From Bradyrhizobium sp. MOS003 (GTDB lineage Bacteria; Pseudomonadota; Alphaproteobacteria; Rhizobiales; Xanthobacteraceae), in the NCBI RefSeq assembly GCF_003020125.1, contig NZ_PYFW01000003.1, positions 372,001 through 436,000 of the forward strand: a DNA stretch of 64,000 bases, read 5' to 3'. The stretch's first letter is position 1. Each line of letters opens with the position of its first letter. Below the pieces are notes generated by a model. That model worked only from the letters and a program-made list of their open reading frames with translations. It was not told the origin of the DNA and did not search any database. Below are positions 9,120-18,089 of the stretch, in pieces. The position numbers were made by a program, and so were the translations under genes.

Positions 9120-9640
9120 TTGTGGCATAGAGCGGTCATTCCGGTCCTCCCAGAGGGGCGCTTCGCGATCGCCACGAGATGCGGGCCGGGGTGCGGTGGA
9201 CGCGGCAGCGCCGGCGCGGAAAGGCGATGACAGGGCGGGCAACCGTGAGTCATGCGCGACGCGAACGACACGGCGCCGTAACAGCGGCCGCGCTGGATAT
9301 CGGGGGCGAGCACACGCGAGCGTCCGATGCTTTCGGCGAGGCCGTCCGCGAACGGAGAAGTCGTGTGGTCCCGACGCCCGGGGTTCTGGCGTCAAGGCTC
9401 GCGGCGGTGTTGCGACCGACCGGTGCGCGCATCGATCAGCCGTGAGGCGACGGGGGCAATAGTGCAACGCTCCCCGAGGAGAGCACGAAGGACACCGTTA
9501 AAACCATCCGCGCAGGGAAGGCCGGGTGACCGGCAACACCTGTAGTCCACCCCGTGTGCGTTCTCCATGCACGCGGACCGCGGGTGCCGCCGGCGCCCGG
9601 CCTTCCCTGCGCCCTCTGGCTTCCATGGGGCGCGAACTAA
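9120..9640. repeat. Candidate long dispersed non-coding element with a strong hairpin
   Basis: This stretch between the convergent hpnG and hpnH genes has no believable gene: the open frames on both strands are Arg/Ala/Gly-rich and lack family features. Its 3' part carries a perfect 17-bp inverted repeat, GCGCAGGGAAGGCCGGG at 9510-9526 and its complement at 9596-9612, enclosing about 69 bases with a weaker inner stem. From memory, similar sequence ending in this hairpin recurs in Bradyrhizobium genomes and is often miscalled as small genes; I cannot verify this here. The left boundary (about 9120) is approximate. Whether it is transcribed is unknown. Confidence 0.5.
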
Positions 9641-9733
9641 ACGCATAAACCCGGGCGGATACGCCGCGGGACTGCGAAGGTGTGTCCGCGGAAGAGCGCG
9701 CTGATGAAAACGCAAGCCGGTGGCACATACGCC

Positions 9734-9817
9734 GTCATTGCGAGGAGCGAAGCGACGAAGCAATCCAGAGTGCCTCCGCGGACGCAGACTGGATTGCTTC
9801 GCTGCGCTCGCAATGAC
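9734..9817. repeat. Palindromic dispersed repeat, family A (GTCATTGCGAG...)
   Basis: GTCATTGCGAGGAGCGAAGC at the left end is mirrored by GCTTCGCTGCGCTCGCAATGAC at the right end (first 20 bases shown on the left; the right arm is at 9796-9817), with inner arms CAATCCAG and CTGGATTG. Related copies are at 17236-17312 and 40050-40165. It lies between the convergent ends of hpnG and hpnH. Confidence 0.85.
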
Positions 9818-9848
9818 GATGTCGCGAATAGCGTGGCTCAAGCGCGAA

Positions 9849-9883
9849 TCAAAAAGGCCCGGTCGCGATCGCGGCCGGGCCTT
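9849..9883 (-). terminator. Terminator of hpnH (minus strand)
   Basis: Read on the minus strand, AAGGCCCGG and CCGGGCCTT pair around a 12-base loop and are followed by a run of T (the AAAAA at 9851-9855 on the plus strand). It lies 25 bases beyond the hpnH stop codon. Confidence 0.85.
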
Positions 9884-9908
9884 CGTGGTGATAGTTGATT
9901 GCGACCGT

Positions 9909-11069
9909 TTACGCCGCGGTCGAAGCCTTCCGTGCCGCCTTTGCCTGCGCCGCCTCGGCCTCATCCTTGCGGATCTCCGACAGGCGCTTCTGCACTTCCG
10001 ACGAGAAGATGTACTGCGCCGGGCGCTGCTTGCTCATGTCGATCTCCGGCGCCATCGGACCCGTGGTCCTGATGCCGCGCAGCGAGACCCACATCGCCTT
10101 CAGCGGGTTGTTGAGCGCGGCGGTCGCAGCCGTCGGCTCGTAGCCGCAATGGGCCATGCAGTCGGCGCACTTCTCGTACTTGCCGGTGCCGTAGGTTTCC
10201 CAGTCGGTGGTGTCCATCAGCTCCTTGAAGGTCTTGGCATAGCCTTCACCGAGCAGATAGCAGGGCTTCTGCCAGCCGAAGATGTTGCGCGCGGGCATGC
10301 CCCACGGCGTGCACTCGTATTCCTGATTGCCGGCGAGGAAGTCCAGGAACAGGCCGGAATGCATGAAATTCCACTTCTTGCCCTTGCCCATGGCGAAGAC
10401 GTCGCGGAACAGCTTCTTGGTCTTGGTACGGTTCAGGAAGTGCTCCTGATCCGGCGCGCGCTCATAGGCGTAGCCCGGCGACATCGAGACGCCGACACCG
10501 AGCTCGACGGTGAGGTCGAGGAACTTCGCGATCTCCTCGGCCGGATGGCCGTCGAAGATGGTGGCGTTGACGTTGACGGTGAAGCCGCGCGCCTTGGCCG
10601 CCTTGATCGCGGACACCGCGCGGTCGAACACGCCCTTCTGCGACACCGCCTTGTCGTGGTGGTCCTTCAGGCCGTCGAGATGGACGGAGAAGAACAGATA
10701 AGGGGAGGGCTCGAACAGATCGAGCTTCTTCTCCAGCAGCAGTGCGTTGGTGCAGAGCGAGACGAACTTCTTGCGCTCAACGAGGCCGCGCACGATCTCG
10801 CCGATCTCCTTGTGGATCAGCGGCTCGCCGCCGGGGATCGCGACCATCGGCGCGCCGCACTCGTCGGCCGCGTCCCAGCACTCCTGCGCGGTCATGCGGC
10901 GGTTGAGGATCGCATCCGGATAATCGATCTTGCCGCAGCCGACGCAGGCGAGGTTGCAGCGGAACAGCGGCTCCAGCATCAGCACGAGCGGATAGCGTTT
11001 GCGGCCAAGCATCTTCTGCTTGAGCAAATAGGCGCCGATACGCATTTCCTTGAAGAACGGAATAGCCAT
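9909..11069 (-). CDS. hpnH: HpnH, radical SAM adenosylhopane synthase
   Basis: The 386-residue product has the radical SAM cluster motif C38-x3-C42-x2-C45 (CNLACVGC) followed by the usual GGEPL-type SAM-binding segment. HpnH adds a 5'-deoxyadenosyl radical to diploptene to form adenosylhopane, the entry to all extended (C35) hopanoids. The C-terminal region has further cysteines (CADCMAHC near residues 308-315) that may bind a second iron-sulfur cluster. It lies 36 bases downstream of ispH on the minus strand and should be co-transcribed with it; a terminator follows. The last 30 residues are Ala/Lys-rich. Confidence 0.94.
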   Translation of the reverse strand: MAIPFFKEMRIGAYLLKQKMLGRKRYPLVLMLEPLFRCNLACVGCGKIDYPDAILNRRMTAQECWDAADECGAPMVAIPGGEPLIHKEIGEIVRGLVERKKFVSLCTNALLLEKKLDLFEPSPYLFFSVHLDGLKDHHDKAVSQKGVFDRAVSAIKAAKARGFTVNVNATIFDGHPAEEIAKFLDLTVELGVGVSMSPGYAYERAPDQEHFLNRTKTKKLFRDVFAMGKGKKWNFMHSGLFLDFLAGNQEYECTPWGMPARNIFGWQKPCYLLGEGYAKTFKELMDTTDWETYGTGKYEKCADCMAHCGYEPTAATAALNNPLKAMWVSLRGIRTTGPMAPEIDMSKQRPAQYIFSSEVQKRLSEIRKDEAEAAQAKAARKASTAA

Positions 11070-11105
11070 TACAAGTTTCTTTCTGGGCTTCTGAATTCGG
11101 GTGGG

Positions 11106-12032
11106 TCAGCTCGCAGCCAATTGGGCCGGAAGCCGGAATTCGATGTTTTCCTCGCGGCCCGGCAACACCTGGACCTTCACCGGTCCGATTCGCCGCATCG
11201 CTTCAATCACGTCATCCACGAGTACCTCGGGCGCCGAAGCACCGGCCGTGATGCCGACGCTCCCCGCATTCTTCAACCATTCCGGATTGAGCTCGCTGCC
11301 GTCGGCAATCAAATAACTCGCGACGCCGGCCTCGGTGCCGATTTCGCGAAGCCGGTTCGAATTCGAGCTATTGGCAGCGCCCACCACCAAGATCACGTCG
11401 ACCAGCTTGCTCAAATCCCTTACCGCAGATTGGCGGTTCTGTGTCGCATAGCAGATATCCCGGATATCCGGGCCTTGAATATCTGTAAAGCGGGCCTGAA
11501 GGGCCGCGATGATATCTTTGGTGTCGTCGACCGACAAGGTGGTCTGGGTAATGTAGGCCACTGGCGTATCTGCCGGCAAATTCAAGGTCTTAACCTCTTC
11601 GACGCTTTGAACGAGCAGCACGGGGGCGGGAACCTGGCCCATCGTGCCCTCGACCTCGGGGTGGCCGGCATGGCCGATCAGGATCAGCGTGCGGCCCCTG
11701 GCAATGTAGCGCTTCCCCTGATTGTGAACTTTCGTGACCAGCGGGCAGGTGGCATTGAGCACGGGAAGGTCGCGCGCGGCAGCCTCTTCCTCGACGCTGC
11801 GGGCGACGCCATGGGCGCTGAAAACGGTCACCGCCTTCGGCGGCACCTCGGACAGCTCCTCGACGAAGATTGCCCCTTTGTTCTTCAGGCTCTCGACGAC
11901 GTATTTGTTGTGCACGATCTCGTGGCGCACGTAGACGGGCGGGCCGTACTTCTCCAGCGCCCGTTCCACGATCTCGATCGCACGCACCACGCCCGCGCAG
12001 AAGCCGCGCGGCTGCGCCAGATAAACTTCCAT
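11106..12032 (-). CDS. ispH: IspH (LytB), 4-hydroxy-3-methylbut-2-enyl diphosphate reductase
   Basis: IspH is the last enzyme of the MEP pathway and makes IPP and DMAPP, the precursors of the farnesyl diphosphate used by hpnCDE. The three cluster cysteines are visible in PRGFCAGV (Cys12), NATCPLV and RDICYATQ. The start at 12032 ([15 protein letters not shown]) matches the N-terminus of known IspH proteins, giving 308 residues. The frame stays open upstream: an ATG at 12122 and a TTG at 12194 would add 30 or 54 residues, and none of the three starts has a clear ribosome site. A good promoter lies about 225 bases upstream of 12032, so a longer product is possible. It is in an operon with hpnH. 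Confidence 0.93.
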   Translation of the reverse strand: MEVYLAQPRGFCAGVVRAIEIVERALEKYGPPVYVRHEIVHNKYVVESLKNKGAIFVEELSEVPPKAVTVFSAHGVARSVEEEAAARDLPVLNATCPLVTKVHNQGKRYIARGRTLILIGHAGHPEVEGTMGQVPAPVLLVQSVEEVKTLNLPADTPVAYITQTTLSVDDTKDIIAALQARFTDIQGPDIRDICYATQNRQSAVRDLSKLVDVILVVGAANSSNSNRLREIGTEAGVASYLIADGSELNPEWLKNAGSVGITAGASAPEVLVDDVIEAMRRIGPVKVQVLPGREENIEFRLPAQLAAS

Positions 12033-12494
12033 AGGAGGCCCGTCACGCAAGTTGCACCCATCCGCTTCGTAAGTCGCCGGCGGCACCCGATACTGACCAA
12101 GGCGTTGCAATATCCGCACCATTGGTTCGCGCACGCGGTAGCCAACCACCCCCGCCGGGGCTCCGGCGTATGGAGGCGCAATACTTTGTGTCAAAAAATC
12201 GGCGGCGGGGAAAGGTCGAATGGAACGGGGTTCCCCTGCCGGGTTGATTTCACGGTATTATAGTAGAGACGTGAGGGTGCGCAAGCCAGCGACATTAGTG
12301 ATCAGCCTTTCGTCACTTTCCCGCCTCAACTCCCCGGCTATACCGACCCCCCGCATGATTTTGCCACGGTCTTCCGCCGTTTACCTCGAACCTTTCGGCG
12401 GCGAGTGCCACTCAAAACAGCAATAGGTTTCGCCCGGGAACTCCGTTAAACAGCGGGCGTTTCCGGCAAGCTGTTAATCGCAGAAAGAAAAGAA
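12033..12494. other. Divergent region between ispH and hpnN
   Basis: These 462 bases separate the IspH core start from hpnN on the other strand. The minus-strand promoter at 12257-12284 lies here, and 12033-12194 may encode an N-terminal IspH extension. I see no clear promoter for hpnN. The segment 12300-12470 is less GC-rich than the genes around it. Confidence 0.5.
12257..12284 (-). promoter_or_regulatory. Probable sigma-70 promoter of ispH-hpnH
   Basis: On the minus strand TTGCGC (12279-12284) and a perfect TATAAT (12257-12262) are spaced by 16 bases. Transcription would start near 12250, upstream of every candidate ispH start. Confidence 0.6.
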
Positions 12495-15083
12495 GTGCTG
12501 CAAAGCGTCGTCGTTGCCATCGTCAGGGCCTGCACCCGGTTTGCCTCCCTCGTCGTCGTTCTCGGGCTTCTGCTGTCGGTTGGAGCGGGCTATTACGCCG
12601 CGCGCCACTTCGCCATCAACACCGACATCAACTCGCTGATTTCCCAGAATCTCGACTGGCGCAAGCGCGACCAGCAGTTCGACAAGGCGTTCGATCAAAA
12701 CGAAACGATCATCGCTGTGGTCGAGGCCCGCACCCCGGAGATGACGAGTGCGGCGGCGGACGCGCTTTATGCCCGGCTGAAGGACGACAAGACCAACTTC
12801 CAGTCCCTGCAGCAACTCGGCAGCGGCGAGTTCTTCGAAAAGAACGGACTGCTGTTCCTGCCGACCGAAGAGGTCGGCAAGATCACCAGCCAGTTCGAAT
12901 CCGCAGCGCCCCTGATCGAGATCATGGCCGGCGATCCCTCGATCCGCGGCCTGACCGGCGCGCTGGAGACCGGACTTGCCGGCGTCAAGCGCGGCCAGGT
13001 CAAGCTCGACAACACTGCGCGTCCGTTCAACCTGATCGCGCAGACGGTCGAGACCGTGCTCAACAAGGGCGATGCGAGCTTCTCCTGGCGCGAACTCGTC
13101 AGCGACGAGCCGCTGAAGGATTCCGACAAGCGCGCCTTCATCGAGTTCAAGCCGATCCTCGACTACAACGCGCTGGAGCCTGGCAAGGATGCCACCAACG
13201 CGATCCGCAAGGCCGCAGCCGATCTGGATTTCGCGAACAAGTACCAGGCGCGGGTGCGCCTGACCGGTCCGGTCCCGATCGCCAACGAGGAATACGCCAC
13301 CGTCCAGGAAGGCGCCGTCGTCAACGGCATCGGCACCGTGCTCGTCGTGCTGCTCATCCTGTGGATGGCGCTGCACTCGTCGAAGATCATCTTCGCGGTG
13401 TTCGTCAATCTCTTCGTCGGCCTCGCGCTGACGACCGCCGCCGGCCTGATGATGGTCGGATCGTTCAATCTGCTGTCGATTGCGTTTGCGGTGCTGTTCG
13501 TCGGCCTCGGCGTCGATTTCGGCATCCAGTACAGCGTCCGCTACCGCTCGGAGCGCTACAAGCACAATGATCTCACGGGCGCGCTGGTGCTGGCCGCGAA
13601 ACGCTCGGCGGTGCCGCTGTCGCTCGCGGCGATGGCGACCGCGGCCGGCTTCCTCTGCTTCATGCCGACCGATTACAAAGGCATCGCAGAGCTCGGCCAG
13701 ATTGCCGGTGTCGGCATGCTGGTGGCGTTCCTCTCCTCGATCACCATTCTGCCGGCCATGCTGAAGCTGCTCAACCCGCCCGGCGAAAAGGAGCCTGTCG
13801 GCTACGCCTTCCTGGCGCCGGTCGATCACTTTCTGGAAAAGCATCGCGTGCTGGTGGTGGGCGGCACGCTGCTGCTGGCTGTCGCCGGCCTGCCGCTGCT
13901 CTATTTCATGAAGTTCGACTTCAACCCGATGAACCTGCGCAACCCGAAGGCCGAATCGATCGCGACCTTCCTCGATTTGCGCAAGGACCCCAACACCGGC
14001 GCCAACGCCATCAACGTGATGGTCACGTCCGAGGAGCAGGCAAAGCAGGTCGAGGCCAAGCTGGAAAAGGTGCCTGAGGTGCTGCGGGTGATGTCGCTCA
14101 ACAGCTTCGTGCCGGAGGATCAGCCGCCGAAGCTGAAGCTGCTGGCGCAGGGCGCCAAGGTGCTGAATCCCGCACTCAACCCCGATCAGATCGATGCGGC
14201 GCCGACCGACAAGGAAAACGTCGATTCGCTGAAATCCTCGGTCGACAATCTGCGCCGGACCGCGGGCGAGGCGAAGGGGCCGGGCGCGATTGCCTCGCGC
14301 CGTCTGGCAGACGCACTTGAAAAGCTCGCCAATGGCGACGAGGCCACGCGCAACAAGGCGCAGGACGTCTTCGTCACGCCGATGAAGATCGTGTTCGACC
14401 AGCTCAGGAACGCCATGCAGGCCGGGCCGGTCACCCTCAGTTCATTGCCGCCCGATCTCGTCAGCGGCTGGAAGAGCAAGGACGGCATCATCCGCGTCGA
14501 GGCGCTGCCCAAGGGCGATCCCAATGACAACGACACGCTGCGCAAATTTGCCGCCGCCGTGCTCGTTGCCGAGCCGACCGCGATCGGCGGGCCGGTTTCG
14601 ATCCTGAAATCCGGCGACACCGTGGTGAAGGCGTTCATCCACGCCGGCATCTACGCGCTGCTGGTGATCGGCCTGCTGCTGTGGATCACCTTGCGCCGCT
14701 TCGTCGACGTGTTGATGACGCTGGTGCCGCTGCTGGTTGCCGGCGCGGTGACGCTCGAGATCTGCGTGTTGGTCGGCCTGCCGCTCAACTTCGCCAATAT
14801 CGTCGCGTTCCCGCTGCTGCTCGGTGTCGGCGTCGCCTTCAAGATCTATTATGTCGTGGCCTGGCGCTCGGGCAGGACGAACCTGCTCCAGACCAGCCTG
14901 ACGCGCGCGATCTTCTTCAGCGCGCTGACGACGGCGACCGCGTTCGGCAGCCTGTGGCTGTCGAGCCATCCCGGCACGTCCAGCATGGGCAAGCTGCTGG
15001 CACTCTCGCTGGTGACGACGCTCGCCGCCGTGCTGCTGTTTCAGCCGGCCCTAATGGGCAAACCCCGCAATCTCAGGGAGTAG
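12495..15083 (+). CDS. hpnN: HpnN, hopanoid transporter of the RND/MMPL superfamily
   Basis: The 862-residue product has the duplicated RND layout: one N-terminal transmembrane helix (residues about 13-35), a periplasmic domain, a cluster of helices (about 275-420), a second single helix, a second periplasmic domain and a C-terminal cluster (about 715-855). HpnN moves hopanoids from the inner to the outer membrane. Position next to hpnH/ispH and hpnO, plus the N-terminal sequence, identify it. The GTG start at 12495 follows a purine-rich GAAAAGAA stretch. Its last 33 bases overlap, antisense, the end of the convergent DUF2147 gene. Confidence 0.92.
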   Translation: MLQSVVVAIVRACTRFASLVVVLGLLLSVGAGYYAARHFAINTDINSLISQNLDWRKRDQQFDKAFDQNETIIAVVEARTPEMTSAAADALYARLKDDKTNFQSLQQLGSGEFFEKNGLLFLPTEEVGKITSQFESAAPLIEIMAGDPSIRGLTGALETGLAGVKRGQVKLDNTARPFNLIAQTVETVLNKGDASFSWRELVSDEPLKDSDKRAFIEFKPILDYNALEPGKDATNAIRKAAADLDFANKYQARVRLTGPVPIANEEYATVQEGAVVNGIGTVLVVLLILWMALHSSKIIFAVFVNLFVGLALTTAAGLMMVGSFNLLSIAFAVLFVGLGVDFGIQYSVRYRSERYKHNDLTGALVLAAKRSAVPLSLAAMATAAGFLCFMPTDYKGIAELGQIAGVGMLVAFLSSITILPAMLKLLNPPGEKEPVGYAFLAPVDHFLEKHRVLVVGGTLLLAVAGLPLLYFMKFDFNPMNLRNPKAESIATFLDLRKDPNTGANAINVMVTSEEQAKQVEAKLEKVPEVLRVMSLNSFVPEDQPPKLKLLAQGAKVLNPALNPDQIDAAPTDKENVDSLKSSVDNLRRTAGEAKGPGAIASRRLADALEKLANGDEATRNKAQDVFVTPMKIVFDQLRNAMQAGPVTLSSLPPDLVSGWKSKDGIIRVEALPKGDPNDNDTLRKFAAAVLVAEPTAIGGPVSILKSGDTVVKAFIHAGIYALLVIGLLLWITLRRFVDVLMTLVPLLVAGAVTLEICVLVGLPLNFANIVAFPLLLGVGVAFKIYYVVAWRSGRTNLLQTSLTRAIFFSALTTATAFGSLWLSSHPGTSSMGKLLALSLVTTLAAVLLFQPALMGKPRNLRE

Positions 15084-15677
15084 GCAGATGTCGCCGACCG
15101 GGTCGGCGGTTCCCTTCTGACCGGGCTTGGCTGCGCCGGCGGCTTTCGGGGCTGCGGGCGCAGGCGCGGCGGCAATCGTCGTACCTGCGGCCTTCGGCGT
15201 CGCGCCGGCAGACTTCGGCGCGCCCTTGGCCATGGCGTTGGCGGTGCTCGAGGGAATCGGCGGACCGACCCGGGTCCAGGTCTCGCCGCCGCAGAGGAAG
15301 CCCATCACGCAGCCCTTGATTTCGAGCTGGTCGGTGCCGGCAGGCGTAATGGTCGCGCTGTAGAGCTGGCCGTCCTTGGCGTTGTAGACCTGCCCTTCCC
15401 ACTGCTCGGCGCCGGGCTTCTTCTTCATGTCAATCAGGGTCACCATGCCCAGCGTGGGCCTGGTCTTCTTCGAGGCATCAGGATTGTTCTCGTCGCGGCC
15501 GCCGGGCTGTTTTTCCCAGGAAACGGCGCCCCACATGCTGCCGTTGCATTGGGCGACGCGAATGTTGGCGACGCCGTCGGCAACGCGCCAGTCGCCGGTG
15601 GGATCGGCGGCGAGCGCCGGGGTCAGGCAGCCGTAACCGCCAGCCAGTATTAGTCCGGTGTAAAGGGCTAAACGCAT
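15051..15677 (-). CDS. Exported DUF2147-family protein
   Basis: The 208-residue product starts with a signal peptide (hydrophobic residues about 4-24, Ala-x-Ala near LAADPTGDW) and contains the DUF2147 domain, whose pattern GDWRVADGVANIRV...GMWG-like...YNAKDGQLYSATI...L.I.GC is visible over residues 24-130. The C-terminal 70 residues are low-complexity Ala/Pro/Lys, probably disordered. Function in the periplasm is unknown. The ATG at 15677 is preceded by AAGGA at good spacing; a start eight codons earlier is less likely. The 3' end runs 33 bases into the 3' end of hpnN on the opposite strand. Confidence 0.8.
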   Translation of the reverse strand: MRLALYTGLILAGGYGCLTPALAADPTGDWRVADGVANIRVAQCNGSMWGAVSWEKQPGGRDENNPDASKKTRPTLGMVTLIDMKKKPGAEQWEGQVYNAKDGQLYSATITPAGTDQLEIKGCVMGFLCGGETWTRVGPPIPSSTANAMAKGAPKSAGATPKAAGTTIAAAPAPAAPKAAGAAKPGQKGTADPVGDICLLPEIAGFAH

Positions 15678-15819
15678 GATAGTTCCTTGGCAGTGCAACA
15701 TGGGCTAAAGCTGTGCTTGCGAAGATGGTCCGAAAAAGGGCAAAAGGCCGCACAGACCGTTTTCTGGTCACAGTCCGTTTTCTGTTGACGAGACGGCCCT
15801 CAAGCGAAGTATGTAGCGG

Positions 15820-17211
15820 ATGCACAGCCCAAATCCAGACATGTCTCAGCTTTTCGCGGACCGTCAGGCCCAGCGCAGCACCCTGCATAATCGGTATCTG
15901 AACGAGCAGTTCGTTCGGGTTCTCAAGACCATCGGCTACGATGTCGGCTTCCAGAAGGGGCAGGGGCAGTATCTCTACGATCGCGACGGCGCGCGCTATC
16001 TCGATTTGCTGTCCGGCTTTGGCGTGTTCGCGATCGGGCGTAATCATCCGGTCATGCGCGATGCGCTCAAGAGCGTGCTCGATGCCGACCTGCCCAACCT
16101 CGTCCAGTTCGACGTCTCGGTGCTGGCCGGCGTGCTCGCCGAGCGCCTGCTGAAATATGTCCCGTATCTGGACAAGGTGTTCTTCGCCAACTCCGGCGCC
16201 GAATGCGTCGAAGCCGCGATCAAGTTCGCGCGAGGCGCCACCGGTCGCCCCGGTATCGTCTACTGCGCCCACGGCTATCACGGCCTGACCTATGGCGCGC
16301 TGTCGCTGACGGGTGATTCGAACTTCCGTACCGGCTTCGAACCGCTGCTGCCGGGCTGCACCTCGATCCCGTTCAACGATCTGGCCGCGCTGGAAAAGGC
16401 GCTGGCCTCCCGCGAGGTCGCTGCCTTCGTGGTCGAGCCGATCCAGGGCAAGGGCGTCAACATGCCCACCGACGAGTTCCTGCCGGGCGCGGCTGCGCTC
16501 TGCAAGAAATACGGCACGCTGTTCGTCGCCGACGAGATCCAGACCGGCATGGGCCGTACCGGCCGCTTTCTCGCGGTCGAGCACTGGAACGTCGAGCCCG
16601 ACATGGTGCTGCTGTCGAAGTCGCTGTCCGGCGGCCACGTGCCGGTCGGCGCGGTGCTGACGCGCAAGGCGATCTTCGACAAGATTTTCAATCAGATGGA
16701 TCGCGCCGTGGTGCACGGTTCGACCTTCTCGAAGAATGACCTCGCCATGGCAGCGGGCATCGCCACGCTCGATGTCATGGAGTCCGAGAAGCTGATCGAG
16801 TCCGCCGCCAAGCGCGGCGCCGAGCTGCGCCTCGCGCTGACGCGCATGGTGCCCGGCTACGAGCTGATGAAGGAAGTGCGTGGCAAGGGCCTGATGATCG
16901 GCGTCGAGTTCGGTCCGCCCAAATCGCTGCGGCTGCGCGCCTCCTGGAACGTGCTGGAAGCCGCCAACAAGGGCCTGTTCTGCCAGCTCATCACCGTGCC
17001 GCTGTTCAAGGATCACAAGATCCTGACCCAGGTCGCCGGCCACGGCAGCCACACCATCAAGCTGCTGCCGCCGCTCACCATCACCGAGGAAGATTGCAGC
17101 TGGATCGAGAAGGCGTTCGACGACGTCATCGCCGGCAGCCACAAGGTCCCCGGCGCGATCTGGTCGCTCGGCAAGACCCTGGTGGACAACGCGGTGCGGC
17201 GGTCGGCGTAA
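15820..17211 (+). CDS. hpnO: HpnO, class III aminotransferase for aminobacteriohopanetriol
   Basis: The 463-residue product is a PLP-dependent class III aminotransferase (ornithine/acetylornithine type). The PLP lysine is in LLSKSLSGGH, about residue 267, preceded by the DEIQTGMGRTG motif. In bacteria with this locus HpnO aminates ribosylhopane-derived aldehyde to 35-aminobacteriohopanetriol. The N-terminal 60 residues before the common core (QAQRSTLHNRYLNEQF) are typical of HpnO. Two ATGs are possible, 15820 and 15841; both leave the conserved part intact. A palindromic repeat follows 25 bases after the stop. Confidence 0.88.
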   Translation: MHSPNPDMSQLFADRQAQRSTLHNRYLNEQFVRVLKTIGYDVGFQKGQGQYLYDRDGARYLDLLSGFGVFAIGRNHPVMRDALKSVLDADLPNLVQFDVSVLAGVLAERLLKYVPYLDKVFFANSGAECVEAAIKFARGATGRPGIVYCAHGYHGLTYGALSLTGDSNFRTGFEPLLPGCTSIPFNDLAALEKALASREVAAFVVEPIQGKGVNMPTDEFLPGAAALCKKYGTLFVADEIQTGMGRTGRFLAVEHWNVEPDMVLLSKSLSGGHVPVGAVLTRKAIFDKIFNQMDRAVVHGSTFSKNDLAMAAGIATLDVMESEKLIESAAKRGAELRLALTRMVPGYELMKEVRGKGLMIGVEFGPPKSLRLRASWNVLEAANKGLFCQLITVPLFKDHKILTQVAGHGSHTIKLLPPLTITEEDCSWIEKAFDDVIAGSHKVPGAIWSLGKTLVDNAVRRSA

Positions 17212-17235
17212 GACGCCGATCTATTTTCAACGATC

Positions 17236-17312
17236 GTCATTGCGAGCGCAGCGAAGCAATCCAGTATCCCTACGCTGAGGCGTTTTGGATTGCTTCGCTG
17301 CGCTCGCAATGA
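17236..17312. repeat. Palindromic dispersed repeat, family A
   Basis: GTCATTGCGAGCGCAGCGAA (left end) is mirrored at the right end by an arm ending in CGCTCGCAATGA, with inner arms GCAATCCA and TGGATTGC. It lies between the convergent 3' ends of hpnO and the anti-sigma gene and could act as a two-way terminator. Confidence 0.87.
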
Positions 17313-17324
17313 AAGCCGAGACCG

Positions 17325-18089
17325 CTACCCCTCCACATTCGCCTTCATCGCTGCCTCGAACTTGTCGACGAACTCGGAGAGCTCGTCGGCGCCGATATCG
17401 CTGACGGCCCAGAAATTCAGGCCGCGCTCGCTCCAGCGGCGGCAGTTGAAGCCCTGCATGGTCTGCGTCTTCGGCGGCCGGTGTTCGGTGCTCGTGGTCT
17501 GCGATACGAACAGATTGATCACGTGCTGGCGCCGCTTGTAGACCACCGCGCCGATGGCGCGGGCGTCGATATAGTCGAGCCGGCCACCGACCAGCGTAAA
17601 ACCCTGAGCGGTGAGATCGATCACGGGCGGGGCGACGTCGAGCTTGCCGTTGAACCACGGCTTGACGGTGTGCTGGTCGGTCGAGACCACGTCGATGAGA
17701 TGGCCGGCCTGCAGCGAGCGCAGATGCGCCGAGACGACCTCCGAGAGGATACGCTGCTGGTCGTCCTGGCGCAGCACCACGGCAACGATGCCCGTTGCGG
17801 CGAGCGCGGAGACCGCCGAGCCCATCGCAAAGCCACGCAGCACGGAGCGGCGGCTCGGCTGGCGTTGCGGCTCTGGCAATGACGCCTCGATCCGGTCGCG
17901 CAGGCTGGCGGGCGCGGTGTAACGCAAATTGGTGTCAGCGAGAACGCGCTGCATCTCGCGTTGCGCGGCAAACTCAGCCGAGCAAGCCGTGCAGCTGGCT
18001 ATATGGGCTTCGACCTCGCGCGCATGGCCGGCGTCGAGCTCGCCGTCGAGCAGCGCGTGAAGCATGATCCTTGCTTCGTCGCAGGTCAT
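17325..18089 (-). CDS. Membrane anti-sigma factor with zinc-finger (ZAS-type) motif
   Basis: The 254-residue product begins with an anti-sigma domain carrying H29-x3-C33-x2-C36 (HIASCTAC), the zinc-binding motif of ZAS anti-sigma factors, with Cys3 as a likely extra ligand. One transmembrane helix lies near residues 86-106, followed by a periplasmic domain of about 145 residues. It should hold the sigma factor encoded just upstream at the membrane. The ATG at 18089 overlaps the sigma stop by four bases (ATGA), which decides the start and indicates coupled translation. The signal sensed is not evident from sequence. Confidence 0.87.
   Translation of the reverse strand: MTCDEARIMLHALLDGELDAGHAREVEAHIASCTACSAEFAAQREMQRVLADTNLRYTAPASLRDRIEASLPEPQRQPSRRSVLRGFAMGSAVSALAATGIVAVVLRQDDQQRILSEVVSAHLRSLQAGHLIDVVSTDQHTVKPWFNGKLDVAPPVIDLTAQGFTLVGGRLDYIDARAIGAVVYKRRQHVINLFVSQTTSTEHRPPKTQTMQGFNCRRWSERGLNFWAVSDIGADELSEFVDKFEAAMKANVEG

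Noticed and set aside
9001..9462. Possible Arg/Ala/Gly-rich protein gene of about 150 codons between hpnG and hpnH
   Set aside because: No ribosome site, very biased composition, and it overlaps the suspected non-coding dispersed element; equal-sized frames occur on both strands.
9720..12263. Open frame of about 850 codons on the plus strand across hpnH and ispH
   Set aside because: It is antisense to two clear enzymes and its translation is low-complexity Arg/Leu/Ala/His; no motif is seen.
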